Translations under genes and position numbers: made by a program | Assembly (NCBI GenBank): GCA_021775095.1 | Contig: JAJFII010000053.1 | Location: forward strand, 1-42,349 | Direction of reading: 5' to 3' | From: Rhodospirillales bacterium | GTDB lineage: Bacteria > Pseudomonadota > Alphaproteobacteria > Rhodospirillales > Casp-alpha2 | DNA length: 42,349 nt | The notes under the pieces: generated by a model | The model's database searches: none | What the model was told of the DNA's origin: nothing | The model's input: only the letters and a program-made list of their open reading frames with translations | Shown: piece after piece, positions 1 to 9,565 of the stretch | Numbering within the stretch: position 1 is the stretch's first letter | Layout: each line of letters starts with the position of its first letter

Positions 1-276
1 GCTGATCCGCTCAACCGCCAGGTCGTTTTTGCCAAGTTGATGGGAAAGCACGCCGAGCAGATGCAGGCCGACGGGATGGTCTGGATCGTTTTCCAGGAGC
101 TGCAAATAAACCCCCTCCGCCTCGGCCAGTCGACCGGCCGAATGGTGGTGAAAACCCTGCTCAAGGGTCGGTTGTTCTGGCGACGGCTCGGGGCCTGCGT
201 TGGGTTCAGCGCGATTGGTTTTTAACGTGGCTTTATCCGCCAATTTCAGTTGGCGCCGCTTTTCCGTTTTGTTCAT
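1..276 (-). CDS. TPR-repeat protein, N-terminal part (cut by window edge)
   Basis: Reading leftwards from an ATG at 276-274, an open frame of 92 codons runs off the window edge without a stop. The first 35 residues are basic and hydrophilic (MNKTEKRRQLKLADK), with no signal peptide. Residues about 38-85 contain a tetratricopeptide-like helix pair: small and hydrophobic residues at TPR positions, 'AGRLAEAEGVY', then 'NDPDHP' closing the first repeat and 'LHLLGVLSHQLGK' opening the next. TPR proteins are scaffolds for protein-protein contacts; in alphaproteobacteria this kind of N-terminus often leads into a long TPR array with a glycosyltransferase or sulfotransferase-like C-terminus, which cannot be tested here. 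The frame and TPR pattern are seen; the function is not known. Confidence 0.7.
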   Translation of the reverse strand, partial: MNKTEKRRQLKLADKATLKTNRAEPNAGPEPSPEQPTLEQGFHHHSAGRLAEAEGVYLQLLENDPDHPVGLHLLGVLSHQLGKNDLAVERIS

Positions 277-594
277 GCAGACGCGACCTTGACCCGCTGG
301 CGTTTATCCTGATTAACAATAAACAGCTACCGTGGAAAGCGAAAGCGGGTAAATGGTTACGGGTTTTCCTGGCGGAATTCCTGTCGTGGTTTCGCGACGA
401 TAAAAAAGTTGCTGTCGTCGCAAATCTGCCGTAGGCAACAGATTGACGGTTATTGAATTTTTATAAGTGAGGCAGATTGCTCTTGGCGGGCGCTAGCCGG
501 ATCTATCGAAGAAAACAGGAAAACGCGCGGTTGTTGGTGGGGGGGTATGAGTTGGCGAATTCGTTCCCATACGGGTTTTGTTTGTGCGCCTTAT
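277..594. other. intergenic region, no gene recognised
   Basis: This stretch lies between the TPR gene start and the rpmG terminator. It should carry the promoter of the leftward TPR gene, but I could not fix one. A 7-bp inverted repeat (GCGACGA at 394-400, TCGTCGC at 415-421) is the only structure noted, and I attach no function to it. Confidence 0.4.
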
Positions 595-626
595 AATACA
601 AAAAAAGGCCGGAATCACCGGCCTTT
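595..626 (-). terminator. Rho-independent terminator of rpmG
   Basis: Perfect 9-bp stem (AAAGGCCGG at 604-612 paired with CCGGCCTTT at 618-626) with a 5-nt loop. Read on the minus strand it is followed by a run of T (the A run at about 598-603 on the plus strand). It lies about 50 bp past the rpmG stop, in the right orientation. Confidence 0.88.
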
Positions 627-676
627 AACATAATCAGAATACCACCGCCAGCGTCGCCGGCGCGTGAGATTCAAAA

Positions 677-844
677 TTATTTGATTTTGGTTTCCTTGAA
701 AACGACGTGTTTACGTACAACCGGGTCGTATTTCTTGAATTCAAATTTTTCCGTCGAATTACGTGGATTTTTTTTGGTTACATAAAAGTAACCAGTGTCC
801 GCAGTGCTAACGAGTTTGATCAATTGTGTTGCTGGTTTAGCCAT
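677..844 (-). CDS. rpmG: 50S ribosomal protein L33
   Basis: 55-residue basic protein of the large ribosomal subunit. The start is the ATG at 844-842 ([18 protein letters not shown]); an upstream in-frame extension lacks family similarity. The sequence shows the L33 core '[12 protein letters not shown]' and the ending '[12 protein letters not shown]'. It has no cysteines, so it is the C-minus (zinc-independent) form, usual for alphaproteobacteria. It is monocistronic: a sigma70-like promoter lies at 890-917 and a terminator at 595-626. Length and sequence match the family throughout. Confidence 0.97.
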   Translation of the reverse strand: MAKPATQLIKLVSTADTGYFYVTKKNPRNSTEKFEFKKYDPVVRKHVVFKETKIK

Positions 845-889
845 AATCCGAGTTCCATCGTAAATACAAATAAATATACAGAGCGGCGC

Positions 890-917
890 ACCATACAGTG
901 CCATGAGAGACTGTCAA
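890..917 (-). promoter_or_regulatory. sigma70-type promoter of rpmG
   Basis: On the minus strand a perfect -35 TTGACA (917-912) is followed after 16 bp by a -10-like TATGGT (895-890). This places transcription start roughly 35-40 nt before the rpmG ATG. Inferred from consensus match only. Confidence 0.6.
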
Positions 918-944
918 GAGGCTACTGATAAGAACTGAAATTAC

Positions 945-2507
945 CTACTTGAGCGCTTGATGAGGGGCGCTGGAAAGGGCGAGGGCTTTCATGTAGGCCT
1001 TTGGATTCTCTATCAGATGTTTCGCAACTTCAAGCTCCCTATCCGTCTCATGGCGCTCCGCTGGACAACTGGCACGGAGTTTTTCGCGGCTGCTGTCGTC
1101 CTTTAACCCAGGTGAGCGCCACCGATCAAAGGTTGATTTGACTTTTAATCCCCTGTTCAGCGCCCGATCAATCATTTTTTCGACATTCACAGGTTTTGTT
1201 GACACACAAAGTTCAGGACGGACGCCTAAGCCGTGTAAAATGTATCCGGATGGCGCAATCAGCCGCGACCAGGTCAGGGTGATTTCGCCGTCGTTAGGCA
1301 GCCTTAATACGGTTTGTACCGTTCCTTTACCGTACGACGAGGTCCCCACAAGGACCGCGCGCTCCCGGTCCTGCAGGGCCGCTGCGACAATTTCCGCCGC
1401 CGATGCCGACTTTCCATCAACAAGCAATAACAGCGGAAGACCGCCGGTCAGGTCGCGCCCACCGGCTTCATACACATGCAGGCTGTCGGCATGTCGACCT
1501 TTTGTCGTTACGATGTTGCCGTGGGTTAAAAACAGATCTGCGGCCTTAACCGATTGTTTTAACAAACCACCTGGGTTGCCACGCATATCCAGGATTATTC
1601 CCTTAGGAATACCATCCATGGACGCCATGGCGATATCCAGTTTGTCTGAAAGGGATCGAGCTGTGTCTTGATTGAAGCTGGTGATTTTCAAATAAACAAT
1701 GTTGCCCATTCGTTTCTCTGTAACGGTAACAGGAACAATGTGCCGGCGCTTCAATTTGTGGACCAGCGGAGTGTCCAGGCCTTTTCTGGTGAGGGTCAGA
1801 ACGACCGTCGTGTGGGTCGGGCCACGCACTTGCGCGGTGACCTCACGGGTTGTCAAATTGTCGACGGGTTTCGCGTTAATATGGGTGATGATGTCGTCGG
1901 CCTGGATGCCGGCTTCGGCGGCAGGCATCAGGGGGGTGACGGACAGGACCCGGAATTGGTTTTTGGTTCGTTTGTAACGGATACCGATGCCACCAAATCC
2001 GTCGCGCCGGGCCCGATTGCGGCGCGCGTCCTCGGCACCGGCATATCGGGAAAACAGGTCAAGTTTGGACAGTACGCCATCGAAGATAGCTTCGTATAAT
2101 TTTTCGGCGCTGGCGTTACGCATGTCTTGCGACACGGCGCGGGCTGCAATCGCCATTTTGGACGTGATCTTGGCCCATTGGGTTATATCTTCCGCCCCCG
2201 GTGCGGTTAAGCTATGAATCTCGCGCCCGGCATAGGAAAGTTTAACATGGGCGTTTTCCGTTAGGACAGTGAGCGCCGGGTCAACGGACGAAAATCCTCG
2301 AATACCGTCCAGGGCAATCTGTTCAATGGCCCGGGGTTCAATGTATTTTTCGCTGACAGCACGGTACCCGGACGCAATCACTTCTTCCGCCTCCGCCCAT
2401 ACCGGTGCCTTTTCGACAACGGGCGGCGTTGGCGTCGTACAGGCCACAAGCAGGTTGACAAGCAGCACCACCCAAAGGGTTCGGCTGGAAGGATTGCGTA
2501 AAGTCAT
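945..2507 (-). CDS. S41-family carboxy-terminal processing protease, lipoprotein
   Basis: 520-residue protease of the Ctp/Prc type, which degrades or trims envelope proteins from their C-termini. The N-terminus is a lipoprotein signal: hydrophobic segment about 11-21 and lipobox LVAC with Cys23, so it is probably anchored in a membrane facing the periplasm. A PDZ domain covers about 170-245 ('FGGIGIRYKR', 'AAEAGIQADDII'). The S41 catalytic domain follows, with 'ILDMRGNPGG' at 305-314, the nucleophile region 'GKSASAAEI' (Ser369) and the general-base lysine in 'SYGKGTVQT' (Lys394), so it looks active. The ATG start at 2507-2505 gives a complete signal peptide. It follows rnr on the same strand after about 115 bp. 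The physiological substrate is unknown. Confidence 0.9.
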   Translation of the reverse strand: MTLRNPSSRTLWVVLLVNLLVACTTPTPPVVEKAPVWAEAEEVIASGYRAVSEKYIEPRAIEQIALDGIRGFSSVDPALTVLTENAHVKLSYAGREIHSLTAPGAEDITQWAKITSKMAIAARAVSQDMRNASAEKLYEAIFDGVLSKLDLFSRYAGAEDARRNRARRDGFGGIGIRYKRTKNQFRVLSVTPLMPAAEAGIQADDIITHINAKPVDNLTTREVTAQVRGPTHTTVVLTLTRKGLDTPLVHKLKRRHIVPVTVTEKRMGNIVYLKITSFNQDTARSLSDKLDIAMASMDGIPKGIILDMRGNPGGLLKQSVKAADLFLTHGNIVTTKGRHADSLHVYEAGGRDLTGGLPLLLLVDGKSASAAEIVAAALQDRERAVLVGTSSYGKGTVQTVLRLPNDGEITLTWSRLIAPSGYILHGLGVRPELCVSTKPVNVEKMIDRALNRGLKVKSTFDRWRSPGLKDDSSREKLRASCPAERHETDRELEVAKHLIENPKAYMKALALSSAPHQALK

Positions 2508-2622
2508 ACCGCTATTTTCTTAGATTATTACCGCCACGTCATCAATAGAGTTTAATTTTGCCATATAATGTTGTGATGGGGCAAATCGAGACCCGCAATC
2601 GACTTTCTGAGGATGCAGAACC

Positions 2623-4887
2623 CTAGGTGCGTTTGTTTTTTCGACCGCCTTTGGATCCGCTTTTCGCCCGCTTTTTTGCAGAGCGATGGCCCTGGGGTTT
2701 GGCGCGTTTGGCACCGGGGCGACGGCCGGGTTGGGGCGCGCCCGCATCCATGATTTGAAATATCAGGCCGCCCGATACAGGTGACGCTTCGCGCAACATG
2801 ACGTCGGTGGTTTGCCCTAATTGGTAGAGGTTTCCGGAATTTTGTCCGATCAACATATGGCCTGTTTTATCAAGATCATAGTAGTCGCCGGGCAGACTGC
2901 TAATGGGCACCAAACCGTCAGCCCCCGTTTCGTCCAGTGTGATAAACAATCCAAAGCGGGTGACCCCGTTGACTCGCGCAGGGAAAATGGCGCCAATGCG
3001 GGGCGCTAAATACCCGGCAACAAATCGATCCATGGCGTCCCGTTCGGCCGCCGCGGCGCGCCGTTCGGTCGTGCATAAATGTGCCCCTAACTCTTCAAAA
3101 TCCGCACCATCGCTGTTCAATCCGTCCTTACCCAGGCGATGGGCATCGATCAGTGCCCGGTGGACCAGTAAATCCGAGTACCTTCGAATGGGCGACGTGA
3201 AGTGGCAATAACGATGCAAGGCCAAACCAAAATGGCCAATGTTATTGGGACTGTATTCAGCTTGGGCCTGGGTGCGCAGGACCATTTGATTGATCATATG
3301 GACGTTCGCCGAATTACGAGACTTTTCCAGGATCTGATTAAACTGAAGAGGTTTGATGACTTGACCCTTGGCAAAACGGAGCTCCAAGGTTTCCAGAAAT
3401 TCAGAAAACGCATTTATTTTTTCGATGCTTGGTCGGTCATGAATGCGGTACATACAGGGGTGTTTGAGTTTTTCCAGTGACTGGGCGGCGGCGACATTTG
3501 CGGTGATCATAAATTCTTCGATCAGCTTGTGGCTATCGAGGCGCTGGCGCGGCGATATGCTGGCAATTTTGCCATCGTCACCGATCTCTACTTTCCGTTC
3601 GGCAACTTCCAATTCCAGTGCACTTCGTTCTTCACGGTAGTGTTGGAGAACGGAAAAAGCCCCATAAAGCGGTGTAATCACTGTCTCAAGCAAATCTGAA
3701 GTGATCTCGTCGACTTGCCCGTCGCGGGCCCTTTGAACCTGTTCATAGGTCAATCGCGCATGCGACCGCATCAGGCCGCGGACGAACTTGTGCCGCAAAA
3801 GATGGCCTTTTTTATCAATCCACAAGTGGGCCGCCAGACAGGGACGGTCTTCGTCGGGAACTAATGAACACCAGCCATTTGACAGGGCTTCCGGTAACAT
3901 GGGAACGACACGGTCGGGAAAATAAACGGAATTTCCACGTTTTCGGGCTTCCCGGTCAAGGGAATCTCCCGGCGTTACATAGGCGGCCACATCGGCAATC
4001 GCGACAATCAAATGCCAACCGCCCACATTGCCCTCGCCTGCATCGGGTTCCGCCCAGACCGCGTCATCAAAATCTCGGGCGTCGGCCCCGTCGATGGTGA
4101 CCAAAGCTAAATCGCGCAAGTCCGTACGGGCGTCGAGGGCGCGGTCGGTCGCCAACTCGGCGGTTTTGACGGCATCGGCCGGAAAGGTGTTAGGGATATC
4201 GTAGGTGTGGATGGCGATCAGGCTGATGGCACCGGGCGCATCCATGGATTCGAGACGTTCGGTAATTTTTGCGTGTCGCAAACCCAGACGTTTGCCCGGC
4301 AAGACCTCGGCCCGAACCAGTTCACCGGCTTTCGCGCCCAGGCTGTCTTCCGCACGGACAATCATTTCCCCTTTATTGCGCCGATCGGTCGGCTGAATGC
4401 GAATTTCTCCTTCGCTTAGCCGAATCACCCCCAAAATGTGCCCTGGCGCGGCTGAAATCTGGCGAATGGTTAGTGCCGTATAAACGCCGGGTTTGGTTTC
4501 GGTGAGGCGCGCCAATACCCGGTCGCCCTTACCCGGCGCCGGTTGTCCCCGGCGGTTCCGCTCCATGAAAATAACAGGTAGAACATCACCTAGCCAATTG
4601 ACCGGTTGCGCCTGCACGTCGCCGTCGTCGTCCGGGCCGATAATTTCCAAAACAGTGACATTTGGAAGTTTGCCGGGTTCGGAGAATTTTCGGCCACGGT
4701 TTTTCTCCAGCACACCGGCCTGTTGCATTTCGCGGAGCAGTTTTTTTAAATCCCGCTTCTGGTCGGCATTCAATTTAAATGCGCGAGCAATTTCACGTTT
4801 GCCGGCCCGTTCCGGATTGTCCTGAACATAGGCCAGGACTTCTTCCTGTGTCGGCAAGGGGGCGATAACTTTGGGGTTGCGGGTCAT
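2623..4887 (-). CDS. rnr: ribonuclease R (3'-5' exoribonuclease)
   Basis: 754-residue RNase II/R-family exonuclease that degrades structured RNA processively from the 3' end. Order of parts: an N-terminal winged-helix-like segment (about 10-65), cold-shock/OB domains (about 65-235), the RNB catalytic domain with the metal-binding aspartate cluster 'DGADARDFDDAV' and the signature 'HRYCHFTSPIRRYSDL', an S1 domain ('RVNGVTRFGLFITLDETGAD'), and a very basic Lys/Arg-rich tail typical of RNase R rather than RNase II. The ATG at 4887 lies 33 bp after the topA stop, so topA and rnr are probably co-transcribed, an arrangement common in alphaproteobacteria. Nothing looks broken. Confidence 0.96.
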   Translation of the reverse strand: MTRNPKVIAPLPTQEEVLAYVQDNPERAGKREIARAFKLNADQKRDLKKLLREMQQAGVLEKNRGRKFSEPGKLPNVTVLEIIGPDDDGDVQAQPVNWLGDVLPVIFMERNRRGQPAPGKGDRVLARLTETKPGVYTALTIRQISAAPGHILGVIRLSEGEIRIQPTDRRNKGEMIVRAEDSLGAKAGELVRAEVLPGKRLGLRHAKITERLESMDAPGAISLIAIHTYDIPNTFPADAVKTAELATDRALDARTDLRDLALVTIDGADARDFDDAVWAEPDAGEGNVGGWHLIVAIADVAAYVTPGDSLDREARKRGNSVYFPDRVVPMLPEALSNGWCSLVPDEDRPCLAAHLWIDKKGHLLRHKFVRGLMRSHARLTYEQVQRARDGQVDEITSDLLETVITPLYGAFSVLQHYREERSALELEVAERKVEIGDDGKIASISPRQRLDSHKLIEEFMITANVAAAQSLEKLKHPCMYRIHDRPSIEKINAFSEFLETLELRFAKGQVIKPLQFNQILEKSRNSANVHMINQMVLRTQAQAEYSPNNIGHFGLALHRYCHFTSPIRRYSDLLVHRALIDAHRLGKDGLNSDGADFEELGAHLCTTERRAAAAERDAMDRFVAGYLAPRIGAIFPARVNGVTRFGLFITLDETGADGLVPISSLPGDYYDLDKTGHMLIGQNSGNLYQLGQTTDVMLREASPVSGGLIFQIMDAGAPQPGRRPGAKRAKPQGHRSAKKRAKSGSKGGRKNKRT

Positions 4888-4920
4888 GATTGGCCGATTT
4901 GAGTCTGGGCGCGGGCGGCG

Positions 4921-7608
4921 TTATTCTGCCGCCGCCTCGGGTTCGGTGGCCGGTTCAACCTGCGCCGGATTGATTTTCGCGGCGGTTTTCTTATTTGCTG
5001 CTGTTTTTTTCTTAGCCGCTGGCTTTTTAGCCGCTGGCTTTTTTACCGCCGCTTTTTTACCGCCCTTACCTGCTTTTGCATCCAGCAGTTCGATGGCCTT
5101 TGCCAGATCGATGTTTTCCGGTTCCATGTCTTTCGGTAACGTCGCCATGGCTCGACCGTGCATCACATAGGGACCCCAACGACCCTTGCGCAATGTGACG
5201 GGTTTTTTGTTTTTAGGATGCATACCCAATTCGACGGGCGGGTCTTTTTTAGGCGCATTGGCCATCAAATGCGCTGCCCGGTTGAGGCCAATGGTCAGGA
5301 CATCGTCGTCTCCCTTGAGTGACACATAAGTGGCTTCCAGTTTGATGTAAGGACCAAACCGACCGATTGCCGCCGAAATCATTTTGCCGGTCTCCGGGTC
5401 AATTCCCACTTCGCGCGGCAGCGATAACAGCCCCAGCGCTAAATCCAGATCAACGCTGGTCGGGTCCATGGCCTTGGTAAGCGATGACCGTTTGGGTTTG
5501 ATTTTTTTTGGTTTTTTCGGTTTTTTGCCTTCGCCGACGGGTTCCGCAGGAAGTTCTTCCTCTTCGCCCAATTGCACGTAGTGGCCATAGGGGCCCTTGC
5601 GTAGGGTCACCATTTTGCCGGTTACCGGATCCAGTCCCAATTCCTTGGGGCCGCTTGCCGCCAAATCGTCGGTGCTGCCATCGGTCACTGCCAGGGGGCG
5701 AGTAAAGCGGCATTCCGGATAATTATTACAACCGATGAAAGCGCCAAATTTACCGAGCTTCAGGTTGAGCCTGCCGTCGTCACACGTCGGGCATTTGCGT
5801 GGATCCTTGCCATCGGGGCCTGCACGGAAGAAGTGTGGGCCTAAAATTTCGTCCAGGCGATCCAAAACCTCCGATACCCGCAAGTCCTTGGTTTCGCCAA
5901 CTGCGGAATTAAAGGCCCCCCAGAAATCCCGCAAAACGGTTTTCCAATCAATGCGCCCGCCAGAAATGTCATCGAGTTTGTTTTCAAGATCTGCGGTAAA
6001 GTCGTAGGCCACATATTTGGTGAAATAACTTTCCAGGAAGGTGGTGACCACGCGGCCCCGGTCTTCCGGTGTAAAACGACGGCTTTCCAGGCGAACATAG
6101 TTGCGATCCTGCAACACGGAAATGATGCTGGAATAGGTCGACGGGCGGCCAATACCCAGTTCTTCCATGGTTTTTACAAGGCTGGCTTCAGAAAAGCGGG
6201 GCGGCGGCTGGGTGAAATGTTGATCCGGGTTGACGTCGCCGGTCTTCATTTCCTGGCCCTGTTTCATGGGCGGCAATATTTTATCTTCTCCGTCATCGGT
6301 GGCGTCGCTGTCGTCTTTGCCTTCCTGATACAGTCGGAAAAAGCCGTCAAACGCAACTACGGAGCCCGTGGCGCGTAACGTAACTTGTTTATCCGGGGAT
6401 CCGATATTAACACCGACCTGATCAAGAATGGCCGATTCCATTTGACTTGCCACGGTTCGCTGCCAGATCAGGGTATAGAGCTTGAGCTGGTCCGGCTCTA
6501 AAAAGCCGGTAATGTCTTTGGGGCGCCGTGACACATCGGTTGGACGTACCGCTTCGTGGGCTTCCTGAGCGTTTTTTGCTTTTGACTTATAAACGCGTGC
6601 CTCGGCCGGCACATAGGACGTGCCGTAATCATTGCCAATCAGGCTGCGGCAACCGGCAATGGCTTCGCCGGCCATGGTCACACCATCTGTTCGCATATAG
6701 GTAATGAGGCCTACCGTATCTCCACCCAGGCTCACACCCTCATAGAGGCGTTGGGCAATCTGCATGGTTCGTTTGGTGGCAAATCCCAATTTTCGCGACG
6801 CTTCTTGTTGTAAGGTCGAGGTGGTAAACGGTGCGGCGGGATTGCGGCGGGATTTTTTCTGCTCGATGTCTGCGACTTTAAAATCACGCTCGGATATGGC
6901 TGCAACCGCTGCCAGGGCCGCCGTTTCGGTGCCGATGGACAGTTTATCCAATTTTTCGCCATTTAAATGGGTCAGGTTGGCAAGTACGGCTTTACCGTCC
7001 TCGGTCAAAAATTTGACCCTGACGCTCCAGAATTCATCGGCGTTAAAGTTTTCGATCGCAGTTTCGCGTTCGCATATCAGGCGTAAGGCAACGGACTGGA
7101 CCCGACCGGCGGAACGACTGCCGGGCAATTTACGCCAGAGTACAGGTGACAGGTTAAAACCCACCAAATAATCAAGGGCCCGACGGGCTAAATAGGCATG
7201 AACCAATTCAGAATCCAGTTCCCGCGGGTGATTAAAGGCGTCGATGATAGCGTCTTTGGTGATTTCGTTGAACACAACCCGCTCGACTTTAACACCGTTT
7301 AATAAATTTTTAGCATTCAATACCTCCTGAACGTGCCAGGAAATGGCCTCACCTTCACGGTCCGGATCCGTTGCCAGAAACAAATGATCGGCACCCTTAA
7401 GTGCCCGCGAGATGTCTTTCACATGTTTTGCGGCCTTGGCGTCGATTTCCCAATCCATATCAAAATCATCGTCCGGACGAACGGACCCGTCCTTCGCAGG
7501 AAGGTCGCGAATATGCCCGTAACTGGCAAATACCTGATAGTCGCTGCCCAGGTATTTGTTGATTGTTTTGGCCTTCGCAGGCGATTCGACGACGACAACA
7601 TTTGTCAT
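4921..7608 (-). CDS. topA: DNA topoisomerase I
   Basis: 895-residue type IA topoisomerase that relaxes negative supercoils. The Toprim domain is at the N-terminus ('VVVESPAKAKTINKYLG' at 4-21 and the acidic 'DPDREGEA' at 81-88). The strand-cleaving tyrosine is Tyr304 in 'GLITYMRTDG'. One C4 zinc finger (CPTC ... CNNYPEC) is followed by three cysteine-free Topo_C repeats, each with a 'GKMVTLRKGPYGHYVQL'-like core. The last about 45 residues are a low-complexity Lys/Ala tail, as in other alphaproteobacterial TopA, probably helping DNA contact. It starts with ATG at 7608-7606 and leads into rnr. Length is typical for the class. Confidence 0.97.
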   Translation of the reverse strand: MTNVVVVESPAKAKTINKYLGSDYQVFASYGHIRDLPAKDGSVRPDDDFDMDWEIDAKAAKHVKDISRALKGADHLFLATDPDREGEAISWHVQEVLNAKNLLNGVKVERVVFNEITKDAIIDAFNHPRELDSELVHAYLARRALDYLVGFNLSPVLWRKLPGSRSAGRVQSVALRLICERETAIENFNADEFWSVRVKFLTEDGKAVLANLTHLNGEKLDKLSIGTETAALAAVAAISERDFKVADIEQKKSRRNPAAPFTTSTLQQEASRKLGFATKRTMQIAQRLYEGVSLGGDTVGLITYMRTDGVTMAGEAIAGCRSLIGNDYGTSYVPAEARVYKSKAKNAQEAHEAVRPTDVSRRPKDITGFLEPDQLKLYTLIWQRTVASQMESAILDQVGVNIGSPDKQVTLRATGSVVAFDGFFRLYQEGKDDSDATDDGEDKILPPMKQGQEMKTGDVNPDQHFTQPPPRFSEASLVKTMEELGIGRPSTYSSIISVLQDRNYVRLESRRFTPEDRGRVVTTFLESYFTKYVAYDFTADLENKLDDISGGRIDWKTVLRDFWGAFNSAVGETKDLRVSEVLDRLDEILGPHFFRAGPDGKDPRKCPTCDDGRLNLKLGKFGAFIGCNNYPECRFTRPLAVTDGSTDDLAASGPKELGLDPVTGKMVTLRKGPYGHYVQLGEEEELPAEPVGEGKKPKKPKKIKPKRSSLTKAMDPTSVDLDLALGLLSLPREVGIDPETGKMISAAIGRFGPYIKLEATYVSLKGDDDVLTIGLNRAAHLMANAPKKDPPVELGMHPKNKKPVTLRKGRWGPYVMHGRAMATLPKDMEPENIDLAKAIELLDAKAGKGGKKAAVKKPAAKKPAAKKKTAANKKTAAKINPAQVEPATEPEAAAE

Positions 7609-8177
7609 TGGTTGGTTGTTTCCGTTTTATACACACCGCAAAAGCGGTGTTTTTTGGACTTAGTTTATTCGCCGGGTTTGACGCGCTAGAGGGGGAGACT
7701 TGTCTGTTCTTTCCCCTTACGTCAACAGCGTAACGCCATTTTTTTTAATTTTTATTTTCGCCAGATCCTTAAATTGGCAATAAATTGATCTGAAAAAAGT
7801 AACTCTTGCAGATAATTATACAGAGCTTTTGGGGGGTGTTTTCTGCTTCCAGGAGATCCCAGCTGTAGGCGGCACAGAGCTAAGCCATAGCTCTGTTTGT
7901 TGCGGTGATTACACCAGTCGATTTTGGCGTCGCCAATTCAATTGACGACGGCCGCCAAACCTGTCGTTGACGCTTGGCGGAAAGTCAAAGGGTCGGGAAC
8001 GTTAAAGGGTCGGGAACGTTAAAGGGGCGGTAATGTCAAATGTTTGCACGCCCCACCGGCGAAATACCAATTCACGACGGATCGGCGTTACTCCTTATAT
8101 ATAACACTGGTACGCGATCCTATAAAAATCGCAATTAAGGGGCAGGGGCCTGGCGGATCAGGATGTTGGCTGTCGGT
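7609..8177. other. 570-bp intergenic region between dprA and topA
   Basis: No convincing gene. It holds a 9-bp inverted repeat (ACAGAGCTA at 7874-7882, TAGCTCTGT at 7888-7896, 5-nt loop) and a short 17-bp tandem array at 7987-8037, listed separately. The topA promoter should be in the part nearest 7609, but I could not place it securely. The hairpin has no T-tract on either side, so I do not call it a terminator. Confidence 0.5.
7987..8037. repeat. 17-bp tandem repeat, two perfect units and one degenerate
   Basis: The unit AAAGGGTCGGGAACGTT occurs at 7987-8003 and exactly again at 8004-8020; a third, altered unit (AAAGGGGCGGTAATGTC) fills 8021-8037. It is non-coding and lies between dprA and topA. 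The function is unknown; slippage in a non-coding gap would explain it. Confidence 0.85.
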
Positions 8178-9317
8178 TTAAACCAGCGCCGATATGCGAT
8201 TACCCGGATGCCGCTCTAGCCGGCCTGCCAGTTCCAGCTCCATAAGAACTTCCGATAACAGGGGGGCCGGTGCCTGAAATTCCCTGGTCAGATCATCGAG
8301 ATCAACAGGTGTTGGTCCCAGGCGCGTTTTTAACCAGGTTCGGATTTCGTTTGTGTCTTCAGCGTCGGCAAGGCAAGGCAGTTCTGGCACGGGCGGGGCG
8401 TCGGGCGGCAATGGCGGAGACTGAACCTGCCATTGCGGATTTATAACGTTAAGGACATCCGATGCCTGTTCGGTTAAAATTGCTCCTTGTCGGATCAAAT
8501 CATTGGTGCCGCGGGCACGGGGGTCTTGGGCCGAGCCTGGTACGGAAAACACCTCACGATTTTGTTCCAGTGCCATTCGGGCGGTGATCAGTGAGCCTGA
8601 CTGAGGGGCGGCCTCGACCACGACAATGCCGCGCGCTATTCCTGAAATGATCCGATTGCGCCGCGGAAAATGCGCGGCTTTCGGGTGTGTGCCCACCGGC
8701 ATTTCCGATATAATTACACCCTGATCGGCTATGTGCGAATAAAGGGCGGCGTTTTCACGGGGATAGATAATATCAGCACCGCCACCCATGACCGCAACGG
8801 TCCCTGTATCCAGCCCGCCCCGGTGGGCGGCTCCATCGATACCTCGGGCGAGGCCAGAGGCGATCAGTAATCCATTATAGCCAAGATCTCTGGCAATCTT
8901 TTCAGCAAACCGTATGCCATTGGTTGATGCGTTTCGCGAGCCGATGACGGCAATGGATTTTTTGCCCAACAAGGCGCTTCTGCCGCGAACAAAAAGCAGG
9001 GGCGGAGCATCGTCAATTTGTTTGAGCAGGGGAGGATAAGCGGCGTCACCACAGCCGATGATCTGTACCTGAGCGGCATGGCAAGCGGCAAGTTCCTGTT
9101 CCGCCATAGCCACCGTACACACATTCACAGGTTTTGTTGCACCGCCGCGTTGGGAGAGTTCCGGTAACGCTTCAAGGGCTGCAGATGGTGTCCCAAAGCG
9201 GGATATCAGGCGATGATAGGTAATCGGCCCGACCTTGCCTGTGCGAATCAGACGGAGACGATCCAATTGCTCTTTATACGATAGTGAATAGTCATTTTGG
9301 TCATCCATAGAGTGCAT
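8178..9317 (-). CDS. dprA: DNA-processing protein DprA (Smf)
   Basis: 379-residue cytoplasmic protein that binds incoming single-stranded DNA and loads RecA during natural transformation. The Rossmann-like DprA core is clear: 'VIGSRNASTNGIRFA', 'ASGLARGIDGAAHRG', 'AVMGGGADIIYPREN', 'FPRRNRIISGIA' and 'GSLITARMALEQNREVFSVPG'. The N-terminal about 80 residues form the usual helical/SAM-like part, and the C-terminal 60 residues fit the winged-helix DprA_C domain. The first ATG at 9317 is used; a second in-frame ATG at 9308 is equally possible, since neither has a strong ribosome site. The gene lies in the conserved plsY-dprA-topA order but is separated from plsY by two signalling genes. No other competence genes are in the window. 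Confidence 0.94.
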   Translation of the reverse strand: MHSMDDQNDYSLSYKEQLDRLRLIRTGKVGPITYHRLISRFGTPSAALEALPELSQRGGATKPVNVCTVAMAEQELAACHAAQVQIIGCGDAAYPPLLKQIDDAPPLLFVRGRSALLGKKSIAVIGSRNASTNGIRFAEKIARDLGYNGLLIASGLARGIDGAAHRGGLDTGTVAVMGGGADIIYPRENAALYSHIADQGVIISEMPVGTHPKAAHFPRRNRIISGIARGIVVVEAAPQSGSLITARMALEQNREVFSVPGSAQDPRARGTNDLIRQGAILTEQASDVLNVINPQWQVQSPPLPPDAPPVPELPCLADAEDTNEIRTWLKTRLGPTPVDLDDLTREFQAPAPLLSEVLMELELAGRLERHPGNRISALV

Positions 9318-9565
9318 TTTAATTCATTTTTAAAGGGCAGGTCAAGGGCGGTGTGAACCTGCACATCGTTTTCCAGCGGCAGCTGCGGGGTGGTTAAATG
9401 GGTGCATGGGCAGACGACTTCATCCTGTAACAGGAAGCGATGGTGGATAAATTTATTGCTGATCCAACAGAACCACAGGCTTTGGATTTATTGTGTATCA
9501 GACAAAGATCGGATCTTTTCTCCGTTAGGGTCCGCAGTTTTCGCGGCCGGTTGTAAGGCGAAAGA

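Noticed and set aside
37-225. Small plus-strand reading frame
   Set aside because: It is the antisense of the TPR gene, which has recognisable repeat residues on the minus strand.
7874-7896. Hairpin considered as a terminator downstream of dprA
   Set aside because: The 9-bp stem has no T-tract on either strand and lies about 280 bp beyond the dprA stop, so termination could not be supported.
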